From Breoghania sp. (lineage in GTDB: Bacteria > Pseudomonadota > Alphaproteobacteria > Rhizobiales > Stappiaceae): DNA of 64,000 nt. Location of the stretch: assembly GCF_963674635.1 (NCBI RefSeq), contig NZ_OY771475.1, positions 2,666,001 through 2,730,000 on the forward strand, read 5' to 3'. Below the pieces are notes generated by a model. It worked only from the letters and a program-made list of their open reading frames with translations, did no database searches and was not told the origin of the DNA. Of the stretch, positions 36,379 through 45,382 are shown in pieces; within the stretch, counting starts at the first letter, position 1, and every line of letters starts with the position of its first letter. The position numbers were made by a program, and so were the translations under genes.

Positions 36379-37461
36379 ATGTCCGACCTGCAAACTCTCG
36401 AATCCGAACTGAACGCCGCCATCGAGGCGGCAGGCGACGAGGCCGCCCTTGAAGCCGTGCGCGTGAGCGCGCTTGGCAAGAAGGGCGTCGTTTCCGAAAA
36501 GATGAAAACGCTCGGCAAGATGAGCCCGGAAGAGCGCCAGACCATGGGGCCGGCGCTGAACGGCCTCAAGCTGCGCATCACCGAGGCGATTGCCCAGCGC
36601 AAGGAAGTGCTCGAGGACGCCGCCCTTGAAGCGCGCCTTGCAAGCGAGCGTATCGATGTGACGTTGCCGGTTCGCCCGGGCCCGACCACCGAAGGCCGGA
36701 TCCATCCGGTCTCGCAGGTTATCGACGAACTGACCGCCATCTTCGCCGACATGGGCTTTTCCATCGCCGAAGGACCGGATATCGAGACGGACGAGCACAA
36801 TTTCACTGCGCTCAACTTCCCGGAAGGCCACCCCGCTCGTGAAATGCACGACACGTTCTTCTTCCCCGAAAAGGAAGACGGAGATCGGCTCCTGCTGCGC
36901 ACACATACTTCCACGGTTCAGATCCGCACCATGCGCGGGAGCGAACCGCCGCACCGGGTGATCATTCCCGGTCGCACCTATCGCTGCGACAGTGACCAGA
37001 CCCACACCCCGATGTTCCATCAGGTGGAAGGGATCGTCATCGACAAGGGCAGCCATATCGGACACCTGAAGTGGATCCTGCAGGAATTCTGCAAGGCCTT
37101 CTTCGAGGTGGACGACATCAAGATGCGCTTCCGTCCCTCCTTCTTCCCCTTCACCGAGCCCTCCATGGAGGTGGATATCGGCTGCAAGTTCGCAGGCGAC
37201 GAGATCCGCATTGGCGAAGGCGACGACTGGCTGGAAATCCTGGGCTGCGGCATGGTGCATCCCAATGTGCTGCGCAATTGCGGCCTTGACCCGGACGTCT
37301 ACCAGGGCTTCGCCTGGGGCATGGGCATCGACCGCATCGCGATGCTGAAATACGGCATGCCGGACCTGCGCGCCTTCTTCGACGCGGACCTGCGCTGGAT
37401 CAAGCACTACGGCTTCCGCCCGCTCGACCTGCCGACCCTGTTCGGGGGATTGAGCTCCTGA
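36379..37461 (+). CDS. pheS: Phenylalanine-tRNA ligase alpha subunit
   Basis: A 360-residue class II aminoacyl-tRNA synthetase subunit carrying the catalytic site. The N-terminal coiled coil binds tRNA. Motif 2 is RTMRGSEPPHRVIIPGRTYR and the C-terminal motif 3 is GFAWGMGIDRIAMLKYGM. The FRPSFFPFTEPSMEVDIG segment is the family signature. ATG at 36379. pheT follows 49 bp downstream; the two make the alpha2-beta2 enzyme. Confidence 0.98.
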   Translation: MSDLQTLESELNAAIEAAGDEAALEAVRVSALGKKGVVSEKMKTLGKMSPEERQTMGPALNGLKLRITEAIAQRKEVLEDAALEARLASERIDVTLPVRPGPTTEGRIHPVSQVIDELTAIFADMGFSIAEGPDIETDEHNFTALNFPEGHPAREMHDTFFFPEKEDGDRLLLRTHTSTVQIRTMRGSEPPHRVIIPGRTYRCDSDQTHTPMFHQVEGIVIDKGSHIGHLKWILQEFCKAFFEVDDIKMRFRPSFFPFTEPSMEVDIGCKFAGDEIRIGEGDDWLEILGCGMVHPNVLRNCGLDPDVYQGFAWGMGIDRIAMLKYGMPDLRAFFDADLRWIKHYGFRPLDLPTLFGGLSS

Positions 37462-37510
37462 CAACGAGCCAGGCCGTCGTCGTAACACTTTCCGCAAGAA
37501 GAGCGATCCA

Positions 37511-39928
37511 ATGAAATTCACCCTTTCCTGGCTCAAGGACCATCTGGAAACGGACGCCACGCTCGACGAGATCGTCGAGACGCTGACCATGATCGGCCTT
37601 GAGGTCGAAGAGGTCGTTGATCCGGCCGCCAAGCTGGCCCCGTTCCACATCGCCCGCGTCATTGATGCCAAGCCGCACCCCAATGCCGATCGGCTGAAGG
37701 TGCTCACTGTCGATGCCGGGTCCGGCGAACCGCTGCAGATCGTGTGCGGCGCCCCCAATGCGCGCGCCGGTCTCGTGGGCGTGCTGGCGCGGCCCGGCGA
37801 CCATGTTCCGGGTATCGACGTCACGCTGTCGGTCGGCAAGATCCGCGACATCGAGAGCTTCGGCATGATGTGCTCGGAGCGCGAGCTTGAGCTTTCCGAC
37901 GAACATAACGGCATCATCGATCTGGGCGACGATGCCCCCATCGGCGCGAATTATGCCGCGTGGGCGGGTCTCGACGACCCGGTCATTGACATTGCCATCA
38001 CGCCCAACCGATCCGACTGCCTCGGCATTCATGGTGTGGCGCGCGATCTGGCGGCCGCAGGCCTCGGCAAGCTGATCGAGCCGCGCCGCGAGCCGGTGCG
38101 CGGCGACGGACCCTGCCCTGTTTCCGTCAAGCTCGCCTTTGGCGACACGCCACCGCTTTGCCCGGCCTTTGGCCTGCGCCTCGTACGCGGTGTGAAGAAC
38201 GGCCCGAGCCCGAAATGGATGCAGCAGCGCCTCATTGCCATCGGGCTTCGCCCGATCAATGCGCTGGTCGATATCACCAATTACATGACCTACGACCGGG
38301 GTCGCCCGCTGCACGTCTTTGACGCCGCCAAGGTCAAGGGGGATCTGGTGGTGCGCCGGGGACGCGCGGGCGAGAGCCTCCTGGCGCTCGACGGCAAGGA
38401 ATATGCCGTTGACCAGAACATGTGTGTCATTGCCGACGACAACGGTGTTGAATCCATCGCTGGCGTGATGGGTGGCGAAGTCTCGGGCTGCACGGAAGAG
38501 ACCACCGACGTGTTGATCGAATCCGCCCTGTGGGAACCGATCAACATTGCCCAGACGGGCCGCAAGCTCGGGCTCAATTCCGATGCGCGCTACCGTTTCG
38601 AACGCGGTGTCGACCCGGCCTTCATGATCCCCGGTCTGGAAGAAGCGACGCGGCTTGTCGTCGATCTGTGCGGCGGCGCGGCCAGCGACATGGAGATTGT
38701 GGGCGAGGTTCCCGATCACGATCACATCGTGGAATTCCCTATTTCGGAAGTGAAGCGGCTTTCGGGGCTTGAGGTTTCGGCGGCCGAAATCAAGGTGGTG
38801 CTTACCCGTCTCGGTTTCTGGACCTCCGGCACCGGCACGCAGTGGAAAGTCGCGGTGCCGAGCTGGCGTCCGGACATTCACGGCAAGGCGGATCTCGTCG
38901 AAGAGGTGATGCGTATTGTGGGCGTCGACAAGGTGCCGACGACACCGCTGCCGCGTATCGACACCGTCGGGCGTCAGGTTCTGACCACCAGTCAGCTGCG
39001 CCGCAACAAGGCTCGCCGCATGCTGGCAGCCCGCGGTCTCAACGAGGCTGTGACCTGGTCCTTCATTCCCCATGACCACGCGATGGCCTTTGGTGGAGGT
39101 CAGCCCGAAACGGCCCTGGCCAACCCGATCTCCACCGATATGTCCGACATGCGTCCGAGCCTCGTGCCGGGCCTGCTCAGCGCCACGCAGCGCAATGCCG
39201 ATCGCGGCAACGGCGACGTTGCGCTGTTTGAGGTGGGACAGGTGTTCCTTGGCGACAAGCCGGAGGACCAGAAGGTGGTGGCAACCGGCGTGCGTCGCGG
39301 CACGGCCGTGATGACGGGCGCGGGCCGTCACTGGGCGGGCTCTGCCCCCACCGTCAGTGCCTTTGACGCCAAGGCGGACGCCATTGCCGTTCTTGAGGCG
39401 GCGGGGGCGCCGACGGCGAACTTGCAGGTCTTCGCGGAGGCGCCGGAGTGGTATCACCCCGGCCGCTCCGGCACACTGCGCCTTGGCCCGAAGAACGTGC
39501 TGGCGGCCTTCGGCGAGGTGCACCCGAAGGTGCTGAAGAAGCTCGACGTGGAAGGCCCGATCGTGGCCTTTGAAGTTCATCTCGACGCTATCCCGACGCC
39601 GAAGGCCAAGGGCGGCCGCTCCAAGGGCGCGCTGGCTCTGGCGGGCCTGACCCCGGTCCGCCGCGACTTCGCCTTCATCGTCGATGAGGGCGTGGAAGCC
39701 GACAAGGTGCTGCGCGCCGCACGTACAGCAGAAAAGACTCTCATTCGCGAGGTCAATGTCTTCGACGTCTATCGTGGCACGGGCGTGCCGGACGGCAAGA
39801 AGTCCATTGCCATCGATGTCACGCTTCAGCCGGTGGAGCGTACGCTCACCGAAGAGGACATCGAAGCGATTGCGGCCAAGATCGTTGCAGGCGTTGAGAA
39901 GGCGACCGGCGGCAGCTTGCGCGGCTAG
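37511..39928 (+). CDS. pheT: Phenylalanine-tRNA ligase beta subunit
   Basis: An 805-residue non-catalytic subunit. Domains in order: N-terminal tRNA-binding OB fold (HPNADRLKVLTVDAGSGEPL, about residues 40-150), B3/B4 editing domain (VDITNYMTYDRGRPLHVFDA), B5 domain (GTQWKVAVPSWRPDI and HGKADLVEEVMRIVG), a synthetase-like core, and a C-terminal anticodon-binding FDX-ACB domain (PVRRDFAFIVDEGVEADKVL, IDVTLQPVERTLTEEDIE). Full length for the family. A strong terminator follows at 39952-39985. Confidence 0.98.
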   Translation: MKFTLSWLKDHLETDATLDEIVETLTMIGLEVEEVVDPAAKLAPFHIARVIDAKPHPNADRLKVLTVDAGSGEPLQIVCGAPNARAGLVGVLARPGDHVPGIDVTLSVGKIRDIESFGMMCSERELELSDEHNGIIDLGDDAPIGANYAAWAGLDDPVIDIAITPNRSDCLGIHGVARDLAAAGLGKLIEPRREPVRGDGPCPVSVKLAFGDTPPLCPAFGLRLVRGVKNGPSPKWMQQRLIAIGLRPINALVDITNYMTYDRGRPLHVFDAAKVKGDLVVRRGRAGESLLALDGKEYAVDQNMCVIADDNGVESIAGVMGGEVSGCTEETTDVLIESALWEPINIAQTGRKLGLNSDARYRFERGVDPAFMIPGLEEATRLVVDLCGGAASDMEIVGEVPDHDHIVEFPISEVKRLSGLEVSAAEIKVVLTRLGFWTSGTGTQWKVAVPSWRPDIHGKADLVEEVMRIVGVDKVPTTPLPRIDTVGRQVLTTSQLRRNKARRMLAARGLNEAVTWSFIPHDHAMAFGGGQPETALANPISTDMSDMRPSLVPGLLSATQRNADRGNGDVALFEVGQVFLGDKPEDQKVVATGVRRGTAVMTGAGRHWAGSAPTVSAFDAKADAIAVLEAAGAPTANLQVFAEAPEWYHPGRSGTLRLGPKNVLAAFGEVHPKVLKKLDVEGPIVAFEVHLDAIPTPKAKGGRSKGALALAGLTPVRRDFAFIVDEGVEADKVLRAARTAEKTLIREVNVFDVYRGTGVPDGKKSIAIDVTLQPVERTLTEEDIEAIAAKIVAGVEKATGGSLRG

Positions 39929-39951
39929 TCCTTCGCAACCCGAGACTTCCC

Positions 39952-39985
39952 AAAGGGGGCGGGGCCGGATGGGCCCGCCCCTTTT
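39952..39985 (+). terminator. Rho-independent terminator after pheT
   Basis: Stem AAAGGGGGCGGGGCC / GGGCCCGCCCCTTT (one bulge), then TTTTTCG. Downstream the M48 protease gene ends on the other strand at 40007. Confidence 0.88.
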
Positions 39986-40006
39986 TCGTTGGCTCGCTCT
40001 GGCCGC

Positions 40007-40990
40007 TCAGTACCAGTGCCCAAGCCCGCGCACACGCATGCGCGGTTTGCCGACGGATGGGACCAGCGACCGCCCGATCCTTGCCGGAACATCGGGGAAA
40101 TGATCGTGCATGCGGGCTTCCTGACCGGGGACCAGATCCAGAATGCGCCTGACGCGTTCTGCTGTGGTCGGGTGGGTGCGCAGGAGCGAGGGTTCGGGGA
40201 TACGCGAGCCGGGAAGCGCCATCGCCTCCCAGCGCCGACCCTGAATGCTTTCCAGCTTTGTAAGAGCCGCCACAAGGCCGTGGGGATCGCCGGTGAGGCC
40301 GACCGCATCGAGATCGGCGTCATATTCACGGGTGCGCGAAAGCGCCAGTTGCAACAGACCGCCAATGGTGGGCGCCGCCAGCAGCAGGAAAATGCCGAGC
40401 CACGGCACACCACCGCCATCCGCGATCAGAACCGGCAGGTTGAAGGCCAGCATGAACAGGCCGACGATCGACATGGAGCTCGTCATGCGCGCCACCACGT
40501 CGGCAAGCGCCATCACCTTCACGTCGCCATTGGCGATATGACTCAGTTCATGGGCCATGACACCGGCGAATTCGCGCAAGGTGAGCTGGCGCAGCAGCCC
40601 GTCAGTGACACAAACGACCGCGTTTTCCGGCCTTCCCACCGTGAAGGCGTTCAGCATGCTTGAGGGAATGTAATAGAGCTCAGGCGCGGAAGGCAGGCCG
40701 GCGCGCAATGACAGCGCGCGAACGACATCATGGCCTTCCGGAAAAACGCGCTCAGGCAGGCGTCGTGCGCGATAGAGCCTCAGGACCCAGAGCGGCGAGA
40801 CGTTGGTTGCCGCGATGAGAGAGACCGCCCCGCCAATGGTGATCCAGACGAGGCCGGAAAGCCCCGCCAACGCCCAGGCACAGGCGGCAAGCAGCGACAG
40901 ACTGCCGCCGGCCAGCAACCAGGTGTGCAACATGTTCGCGATCTTGCGCCGTCTGCGGAGGGCGGGCCTGAGCTGGAGCGGTTCCATCAT
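40007..40990 (-). CDS. M48-family membrane zinc metalloprotease (HtpX-like)
   Basis: A 327-residue inner-membrane protease. Two hydrophobic segments near residues 25-65 precede a zinc-binding HELSH motif in EFAGVMAHELSHIANGD, and two more follow (SIVGLFMLAFNLPVLI and WLGIFLLLAAPTIGGLLQLA). The third zinc ligand is E in SRTREYDADLDAV. It resembles HtpX, which degrades damaged membrane proteins, but is a more distant member, so the gene name is left open. Confidence 0.88.
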   Translation of the reverse strand: MMEPLQLRPALRRRRKIANMLHTWLLAGGSLSLLAACAWALAGLSGLVWITIGGAVSLIAATNVSPLWVLRLYRARRLPERVFPEGHDVVRALSLRAGLPSAPELYYIPSSMLNAFTVGRPENAVVCVTDGLLRQLTLREFAGVMAHELSHIANGDVKVMALADVVARMTSSMSIVGLFMLAFNLPVLIADGGGVPWLGIFLLLAAPTIGGLLQLALSRTREYDADLDAVGLTGDPHGLVAALTKLESIQGRRWEAMALPGSRIPEPSLLRTHPTTAERVRRILDLVPGQEARMHDHFPDVPARIGRSLVPSVGKPRMRVRGLGHWY

Positions 40991-41382
40991 GCTTCTGATA
41001 TAGGAAGCGCGCGCGCATTTCGCAGGGGGCGCTATTGCAATGGCGGAAACCGCCGGACGCGGCGCGCCTTCCTGCCTCCGCGACGTGCCCCCCCCTTTGA
41101 GCTGAACTGACTGGAAAACCGCCCCCGCAAGAGTTGACAGGGGCCCGGCGAAAGCGAATTGTCGATCGCTGCGTCACAGCTTCTGGCGGGAGGAAAGCCT
41201 GAAGCAAGGCGGGAACAGGACAATCGGGTATTCGGCTGGGCGCATCGCCCTTCAGGACGCTCCGCGACGGTCTGACCGCAGAACGGGCGTATAGATTGAG
41301 TTGCTCGATCAGGGAATGATCAATGACGCAAGACAAACGACAATCCCCGGGATGGGGAGTTGATCGCGTGGAGGATACTGCA
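40991..41382. other. Intergenic region between the protease and the TRAP-type binding protein
   Basis: No gene or RNA is recognisable in these 392 bp. It separates divergent genes and should hold both promoters. The frame of the downstream gene is open to 41323, but the better start is at 41383. Confidence 0.4.
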
Positions 41383-42495
41383 ATGACGGATGCGGGCAAG
41401 AGCAAGCGCGTGAATCGCCGCTCACTGATGGCGGGTATCGGCGGCGGGGCGGCCGCTCTGCTCGCCGCACCACATGTGGCGCGCGCGCAGAGTCCCATCA
41501 TCTGGAAAATGGCGACGAGCTGGCCGAAAGGCTCGCCCGGCCCCGGCGGCAATGCGCAACGCCTGGCCGATATGATCACCAGCATGTCCGGCGGGCGCTT
41601 GACGGTTCAGCTTTTCGGCGCCGGCGAACTGGTCCCGCCCTTCGAGGTTTTCGACGCGGTCGCCTCCGGTGCCGCGGAATGCGGGCATTCCAGCCCCTAT
41701 TACTGGCAGGGCAAGGATCAGGCCTTCCATTTCTTCACCGGCGTCCCCTTCGGGCTGACGGCGGAAGAACATGCCGGCTGGCTCTATTTCGGCGGTGGCC
41801 AGGAGTTGTGGGACAAGGCCTATGAGCCCTTTGGCGTCGTCCCCTTCCTCGCAGGTTCGTCCGGGCCGCAGGCGGGCGGTTGGTTTGCCAAGGAGATCAA
41901 CACGCTCGACGATCTGAAGGGCCTGAAGATGCGCATCGCAGGCCTTGGGGGCACGGTCATGCGGCGGCTCGGGGTCAATGTTGTGCTGCTTCCGCCGGGC
42001 GAAATCTTCGCCGCGATGCAGGCAGGCACGATCGACGCAGCGGAGTGGGTCGGACCGTGGAACGACCTGGCATTCGGGCTCTACAAGGTCGCGCCCTATT
42101 ATTACATGCCAGCGTTCCACGAACTTGGCCCGGCCCTGGAACTGATGGTCAACAAGTCCCGATTGGAGGCTTTGCCCGACGACCTGCGGGAAATCGTCAA
42201 GCGAGCTTCTATGGCCTCCTCCATGGAGGCGCTGGCTGACTTCACGTTCCACAATATCGAGAGCTTCCGCCCGCTTTTGGAAAAGGAAGGCGTGAAGTTG
42301 CGAAGCTTCTCGCCGGGGATCGTGAGCGCCCTTGCGGCGGAATCGGAGAAGGTGCTGACGGAGATCGCTTCGGCCAGCCCTCTTGCGAAAGAGGTCCACG
42401 ATTCCTTCGTCGCCTATCGGGCGAAGGCCACGGAATATGCCCGCTCCGCGTCCCTGGCGGCGCTCTCCATGCGTGATGCCGGCCTCCCGCGCTGA
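41383..42495 (+). CDS. TRAP-type (DctP/TakP family) substrate-binding protein, Tat exported
   Basis: A 370-residue periplasmic binding protein. The start ATG at 41383 lies eight bases after GGAGG. The leader has a twin-arginine motif (VNRRSLMAG) and an alanine-rich hydrophobic stretch ending APHVARAQ. The mature protein has WKMATSWPKGSPGPGGNAQR, GAAECGHSSPYYW, KGLKMRIAGLGGTVMRRLG and GTIDAAEWVGPWNDLAFGLY, as in the TakP group that binds alpha-keto acids. No TRAP membrane subunits (DctQ, DctM) lie next to it, so it is an orphan here. Confidence 0.92.
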   Translation: MTDAGKSKRVNRRSLMAGIGGGAAALLAAPHVARAQSPIIWKMATSWPKGSPGPGGNAQRLADMITSMSGGRLTVQLFGAGELVPPFEVFDAVASGAAECGHSSPYYWQGKDQAFHFFTGVPFGLTAEEHAGWLYFGGGQELWDKAYEPFGVVPFLAGSSGPQAGGWFAKEINTLDDLKGLKMRIAGLGGTVMRRLGVNVVLLPPGEIFAAMQAGTIDAAEWVGPWNDLAFGLYKVAPYYYMPAFHELGPALELMVNKSRLEALPDDLREIVKRASMASSMEALADFTFHNIESFRPLLEKEGVKLRSFSPGIVSALAAESEKVLTEIASASPLAKEVHDSFVAYRAKATEYARSASLAALSMRDAGLPR

Positions 42496-42551
42496 GCCGA
42501 AACCGGGCCGCAGATGGGCCTGACGGCCGTTGACCGGCCTTGCTCGAATGA

Positions 42552-42586
42552 AAACCCCGGCGCCCTAACCAGGGCCGCCGGGGTTT
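42552..42586. terminator. Bidirectional rho-independent terminator
   Basis: Long stem AAACCCCGGCGCCCT / AGGGCCGCCGGGGTTT with loop AACC and one bulged base. Both sides suit termination for the convergent TRAP-binding-protein and msrA genes. Confidence 0.9.
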
Positions 42587-42617
42587 CAATTTCCAAACAT
42601 CACGCCAACACGCCCCC

Positions 42618-43280
42618 TCACACGGAGGACGGCTTTTCCATCGGGCAGGTGATACCGGTGCCGCGGATCCCGCAATAGCCGTCGGGGTGCTTGGCCAAGT
42701 ATTGCTGATGATAGTCCTCTGCGAAATAGAACGAGCGCATGGGGCGGATCTCCGTCGTGATCTCGCCGCGCCCGTTCTCGCTCAACGCCGCCTGATAGGC
42801 ATCGCGTGAACGCTCTGCGATGGCCAGCGCCTCATCGTCGGGCAGATAGAGCGCGGAGCGGTACTGTGTGCCGATATCGTTGCCCTGACGCATACCCTGT
42901 GTCGGATTGTGGTTCTCCCAGAAGGAAGCCAGAATCGTTTCCAGAGAGATCCGGTCGCATTCGTAGACGACCTTGACCACCTCCGCATGACCGGTCCCGC
43001 CCGAACAAACCTCTTCATAGGTCGGATTGGGGGTGTGACCGCCCGAATAGCCCACAGCGGTCACCCAGACGCCGTCGAGTTGCCAGAAAATGCGTTCCGC
43101 GCCCCAAAAACAGCCCATGCCGATAAGCAGGCTCTTGCTGTTGGCGGGATAGGAGCCGACAAGGCGCCTGCCATTGACGAAATGTGTTTCCGCCGTCGGG
43201 ATGGCGCGATCGCGACCGCACAGAGCTTCATGCGGCGCTGGAAGCCGGCTTTTTCGGGTCAAACGGTCGAACAGGTTCAT
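42618..43280 (-). CDS. msrA: Peptide methionine sulfoxide reductase MsrA
   Basis: A 220-residue repair enzyme that reduces methionine-S-sulfoxide. The catalytic cysteine is in GMGCFWGAERIF. Other MsrA motifs are VGYSGGHTPNPTYEEVCSGG, GHAEVVKVVYE and a C-terminal CGIRGTGITCP with two resolving cysteines. ATG at 43280 follows GGGAAGA. The frame is open upstream to 43517, but that stretch overlaps a better gene. A small membrane-protein gene lies 73 bp upstream. Confidence 0.96.
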   Translation of the reverse strand: MNLFDRLTRKSRLPAPHEALCGRDRAIPTAETHFVNGRRLVGSYPANSKSLLIGMGCFWGAERIFWQLDGVWVTAVGYSGGHTPNPTYEEVCSGGTGHAEVVKVVYECDRISLETILASFWENHNPTQGMRQGNDIGTQYRSALYLPDDEALAIAERSRDAYQAALSENGRGEITTEIRPMRSFYFAEDYHQQYLAKHPDGYCGIRGTGITCPMEKPSSV

Positions 43281-43353
43281 CTTGTCTTCCCAAAAACTCT
43301 TATGCCCCGCCCGCAATTCTGCGCCCGGTCCGGCATGGTGCTCCGGCAGGCGC

Positions 43354-43671
43354 TCAGGCCATGCCATATTTCCGTCTGCGACGGCGCGTTCCCATCCACA
43401 CGAAAAGCGCGCCAAGTGCACCGGCAACACCCCATGTGGGCAGCAAAAGGATCCATTGAATGACCGGATCCCACAGCCAGACTGCGACGTGACGTTGCAC
43501 CGCAGCCTGGGCCGCATTCAGGGATTCAGGCGCGAACTCATACCAGTGCGCTCCGAAGGGGGTGGTCACCAGCTGCGAGGCGGCAATCGACTTCGTTCCG
43601 TCGATGACGGCCGTGACCAACGCAACTGCGACGCAGAGAATCCCGAGGACTCTCGACAAAAAGGATAACAT
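43354..43671 (-). CDS. Small membrane protein, unknown function
   Basis: A 105-residue protein with two hydrophobic segments, one at the N-terminus (FLSRVLGILCVAVALVTAVI) and one near the C-terminus (WILLLPTWGVAGALGALFVWM), and a basic tail RRRRRKYGMA. The middle SIAASQLVTTPFGAHWYEF looks conserved among similar small membrane proteins of Rhizobiales. ATG at 43671 after GGAG. Probably co-transcribed with msrA downstream. No function is known. Confidence 0.7.
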   Translation of the reverse strand: MLSFLSRVLGILCVAVALVTAVIDGTKSIAASQLVTTPFGAHWYEFAPESLNAAQAAVQRHVAVWLWDPVIQWILLLPTWGVAGALGALFVWMGTRRRRRKYGMA

Positions 43672-44074
43672 CGACTGCTCCGACACTTGGCATCTCGGGG
43701 CCACTGGCGATCCCTGTGCGTTAACGATAGCTAACGCGCCAGGAAAGCTCAGTCCACCCTTTACCCCCGCGGCTCTCGGCCGCCACAACCGGCTTGAGAT
43801 AGGATTTCTGCGCTTTGCGGACAATGGGCCCACGCTTTCGTGACAACCGGTCACGCCCCAAAGTCCCCCTCCGCGACATCTCACAGAGAATTATGCACAA
43901 ATGCCGCTCCACAGGCACTTGCGCTCAAGCCCCTTATCGCTATATTGCGCCTCCCGTGGGCACAGGAAAACCACGTCGCGCCGGATCGGTTCCACTGATC
44001 GCGACGGGTCGCCGGAAACTTCAGGAAAACACAGTTTTCCAGATACTCCGAACGAGCTTGTGTTTCCCGCGTAC
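43672..44074. other. Intergenic region upstream of tRNA-Ser
   Basis: These 403 bp have no coding sequence I can support. A short inverted repeat GCGTTA / TAACGC lies at 43718-43737, 47-66 bp before the small membrane-protein gene on the minus strand. The tRNA promoter should be near 44030. Confidence 0.4.
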
Positions 44075-44164
44075 GGAGAGGTGGCCGAGTGGTCGAAGGC
44101 GCACGCCTGGAACGCGTGTAGGCGGGTAACCGTCTCGAGGGTTCGAATCCCTCTCTCTCCGCCA
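44075..44164 (+). tRNA. tRNA-Ser (anticodon GGA)
   Basis: 90 nt including an encoded CCA. Acceptor GGAGAGG pairs with TCTCTCC. The anticodon stem-loop is CACGC CTGGAAC GCGTG with anticodon GGA, and the T arm is GAGGG TTCGAAT CCCTC. The long class II variable arm (TAGGCGGGTAACCGTCTC) is typical of serine tRNAs. It marks the change from core-type genes to a more accessory region. Confidence 0.97.
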
Positions 44165-44471
44165 TTTCCCCTTCATTTCATTGAATGTACGGACGTCTCT
44201 CTCGACGTCGTTCAGCCGTCACGCAGCCCCTCATGTGGGGAAAGAACGGGGGAACCTGTATTCAAAGGACGCGCCGACGATCGTTCATGATCCTCAGGCT
44301 TTCGGGCATGGCACTCCGCTCCCCCCACCTCTCTGCACGCGCGGTTCGAACGCCAACTTTGCCGTTGACCATTTTCCCCGAAAAAGCCAACCGACATTTT
44401 GATTTTTCCAATTACAACCGCTACCTAAAACAGATAACTCCCGTTGCCGTCCTTCACTTCTCGGACCCTCC
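44165..44471. other. Intergenic region between tRNA-Ser and the LuxR-type gene
   Basis: 307 bp without a supported gene. No repeat of the tRNA 3' end is visible here, so no attachment site can be claimed. The AT-richer end (44390-44440) probably holds the promoter of the LuxR-type gene. Confidence 0.4.
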
Positions 44472-45275
44472 ATGCAAATCGGTTATTCCAGTCTCGACAG
44501 GATCTACAAGCTGTGGGACGACCTTTCAGCCTTTGACGCGGTGGATATCCAGGCATCGCGCAAATTTCTGCTGGAAGAGATCTGCGCGATGGTGGATGCG
44601 CAGAATGCGGACTGGATCGGCTGTGTGCGGCTGGACTGGAACCAGGGCAGCGACCCGATGAAGGGATGGCGGCCGCGCAGTCTCTTCACGCTGAACCCTT
44701 GCGAATTCACCAGTGAGGCCATCGACCAGGCCTTTGCGGAAATGGACAAGGGTGAACCAGACATCACCACGACCCGCAATGTGGAACTGGCCGGAACGTT
44801 CCGGGTCCTGCTGCTGAGAGAGCTAGCCACGCCGGAGTGGTTCGAGGGACCGTCCTATCTGCGCTACTACAAAGCCCTGGACCGGCATGATTCCATCTGG
44901 GCGGGAATTCCCGTCAGCGCCGATGCGGAGTTGCAGATCGGGTTCCATCGCAGTTTCGAAAGAGAGCCGTTCTCCCGCGAAGATCAGGCCCTGATCTTCC
45001 ATGCGCTGCGCGGGCTTCGCTGGTTCTACCGGCATCAGCTGCTTGGCGAAGGGATTGGCGTTGCCTCGGCGCCGCTCACGCCCACAGAACAGCTCGTCCT
45101 GAAGGGACTTCTGCTTGGCCTGACCGAAAAACGCATCGCCGGGCAGTACAACCAGAGCCCGCACACCACCCATGACCACGTGAAACGGATCTTCCGCAAA
45201 TACGGGGTCTCCAGCCGGTCCAGCCTCATGGCCCTCTGGCTCGGCAAGGGCCTGGAAACGAACAATAACCCCTGA
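44472..45275 (+). CDS. LuxR-family transcriptional regulator
   Basis: A 267-residue regulator. The C-terminal 65 residues are a LuxR/GerE helix-turn-helix: LTPTEQLVLKGLLLGLTEKR, then HDHVKRIFRKYGVSSRSSLM. The N-terminal 190 residues do not show a receiver domain; they may be a GAF- or autoinducer-like sensor (AMVDAQNADWIGCVRLDW), but the key residues of an AHL pocket are not evident. No ribosome site is obvious before ATG 44472. It lies 107 bp upstream of the autotransporter gene in the same direction, and probably controls it. Confidence 0.85.
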   Translation: MQIGYSSLDRIYKLWDDLSAFDAVDIQASRKFLLEEICAMVDAQNADWIGCVRLDWNQGSDPMKGWRPRSLFTLNPCEFTSEAIDQAFAEMDKGEPDITTTRNVELAGTFRVLLLRELATPEWFEGPSYLRYYKALDRHDSIWAGIPVSADAELQIGFHRSFEREPFSREDQALIFHALRGLRWFYRHQLLGEGIGVASAPLTPTEQLVLKGLLLGLTEKRIAGQYNQSPHTTHDHVKRIFRKYGVSSRSSLMALWLGKGLETNNNP

Positions 45276-45382
45276 ACAGGGGATTCACTCCCCCCCTCTC
45301 CCGCGCCAAGAAACAGTGCTGACACAACTGGCGCTGCGGACGAGCTGCACCCGATCGCCAAGCGTCGGGCCGAGGGGGATCC

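Noticed and set aside
37400..39580. Long minus-strand frame opposite pheT
   Set aside because: pheT is complete and certain on the plus strand; the reverse frame is a shadow of its codon bias.
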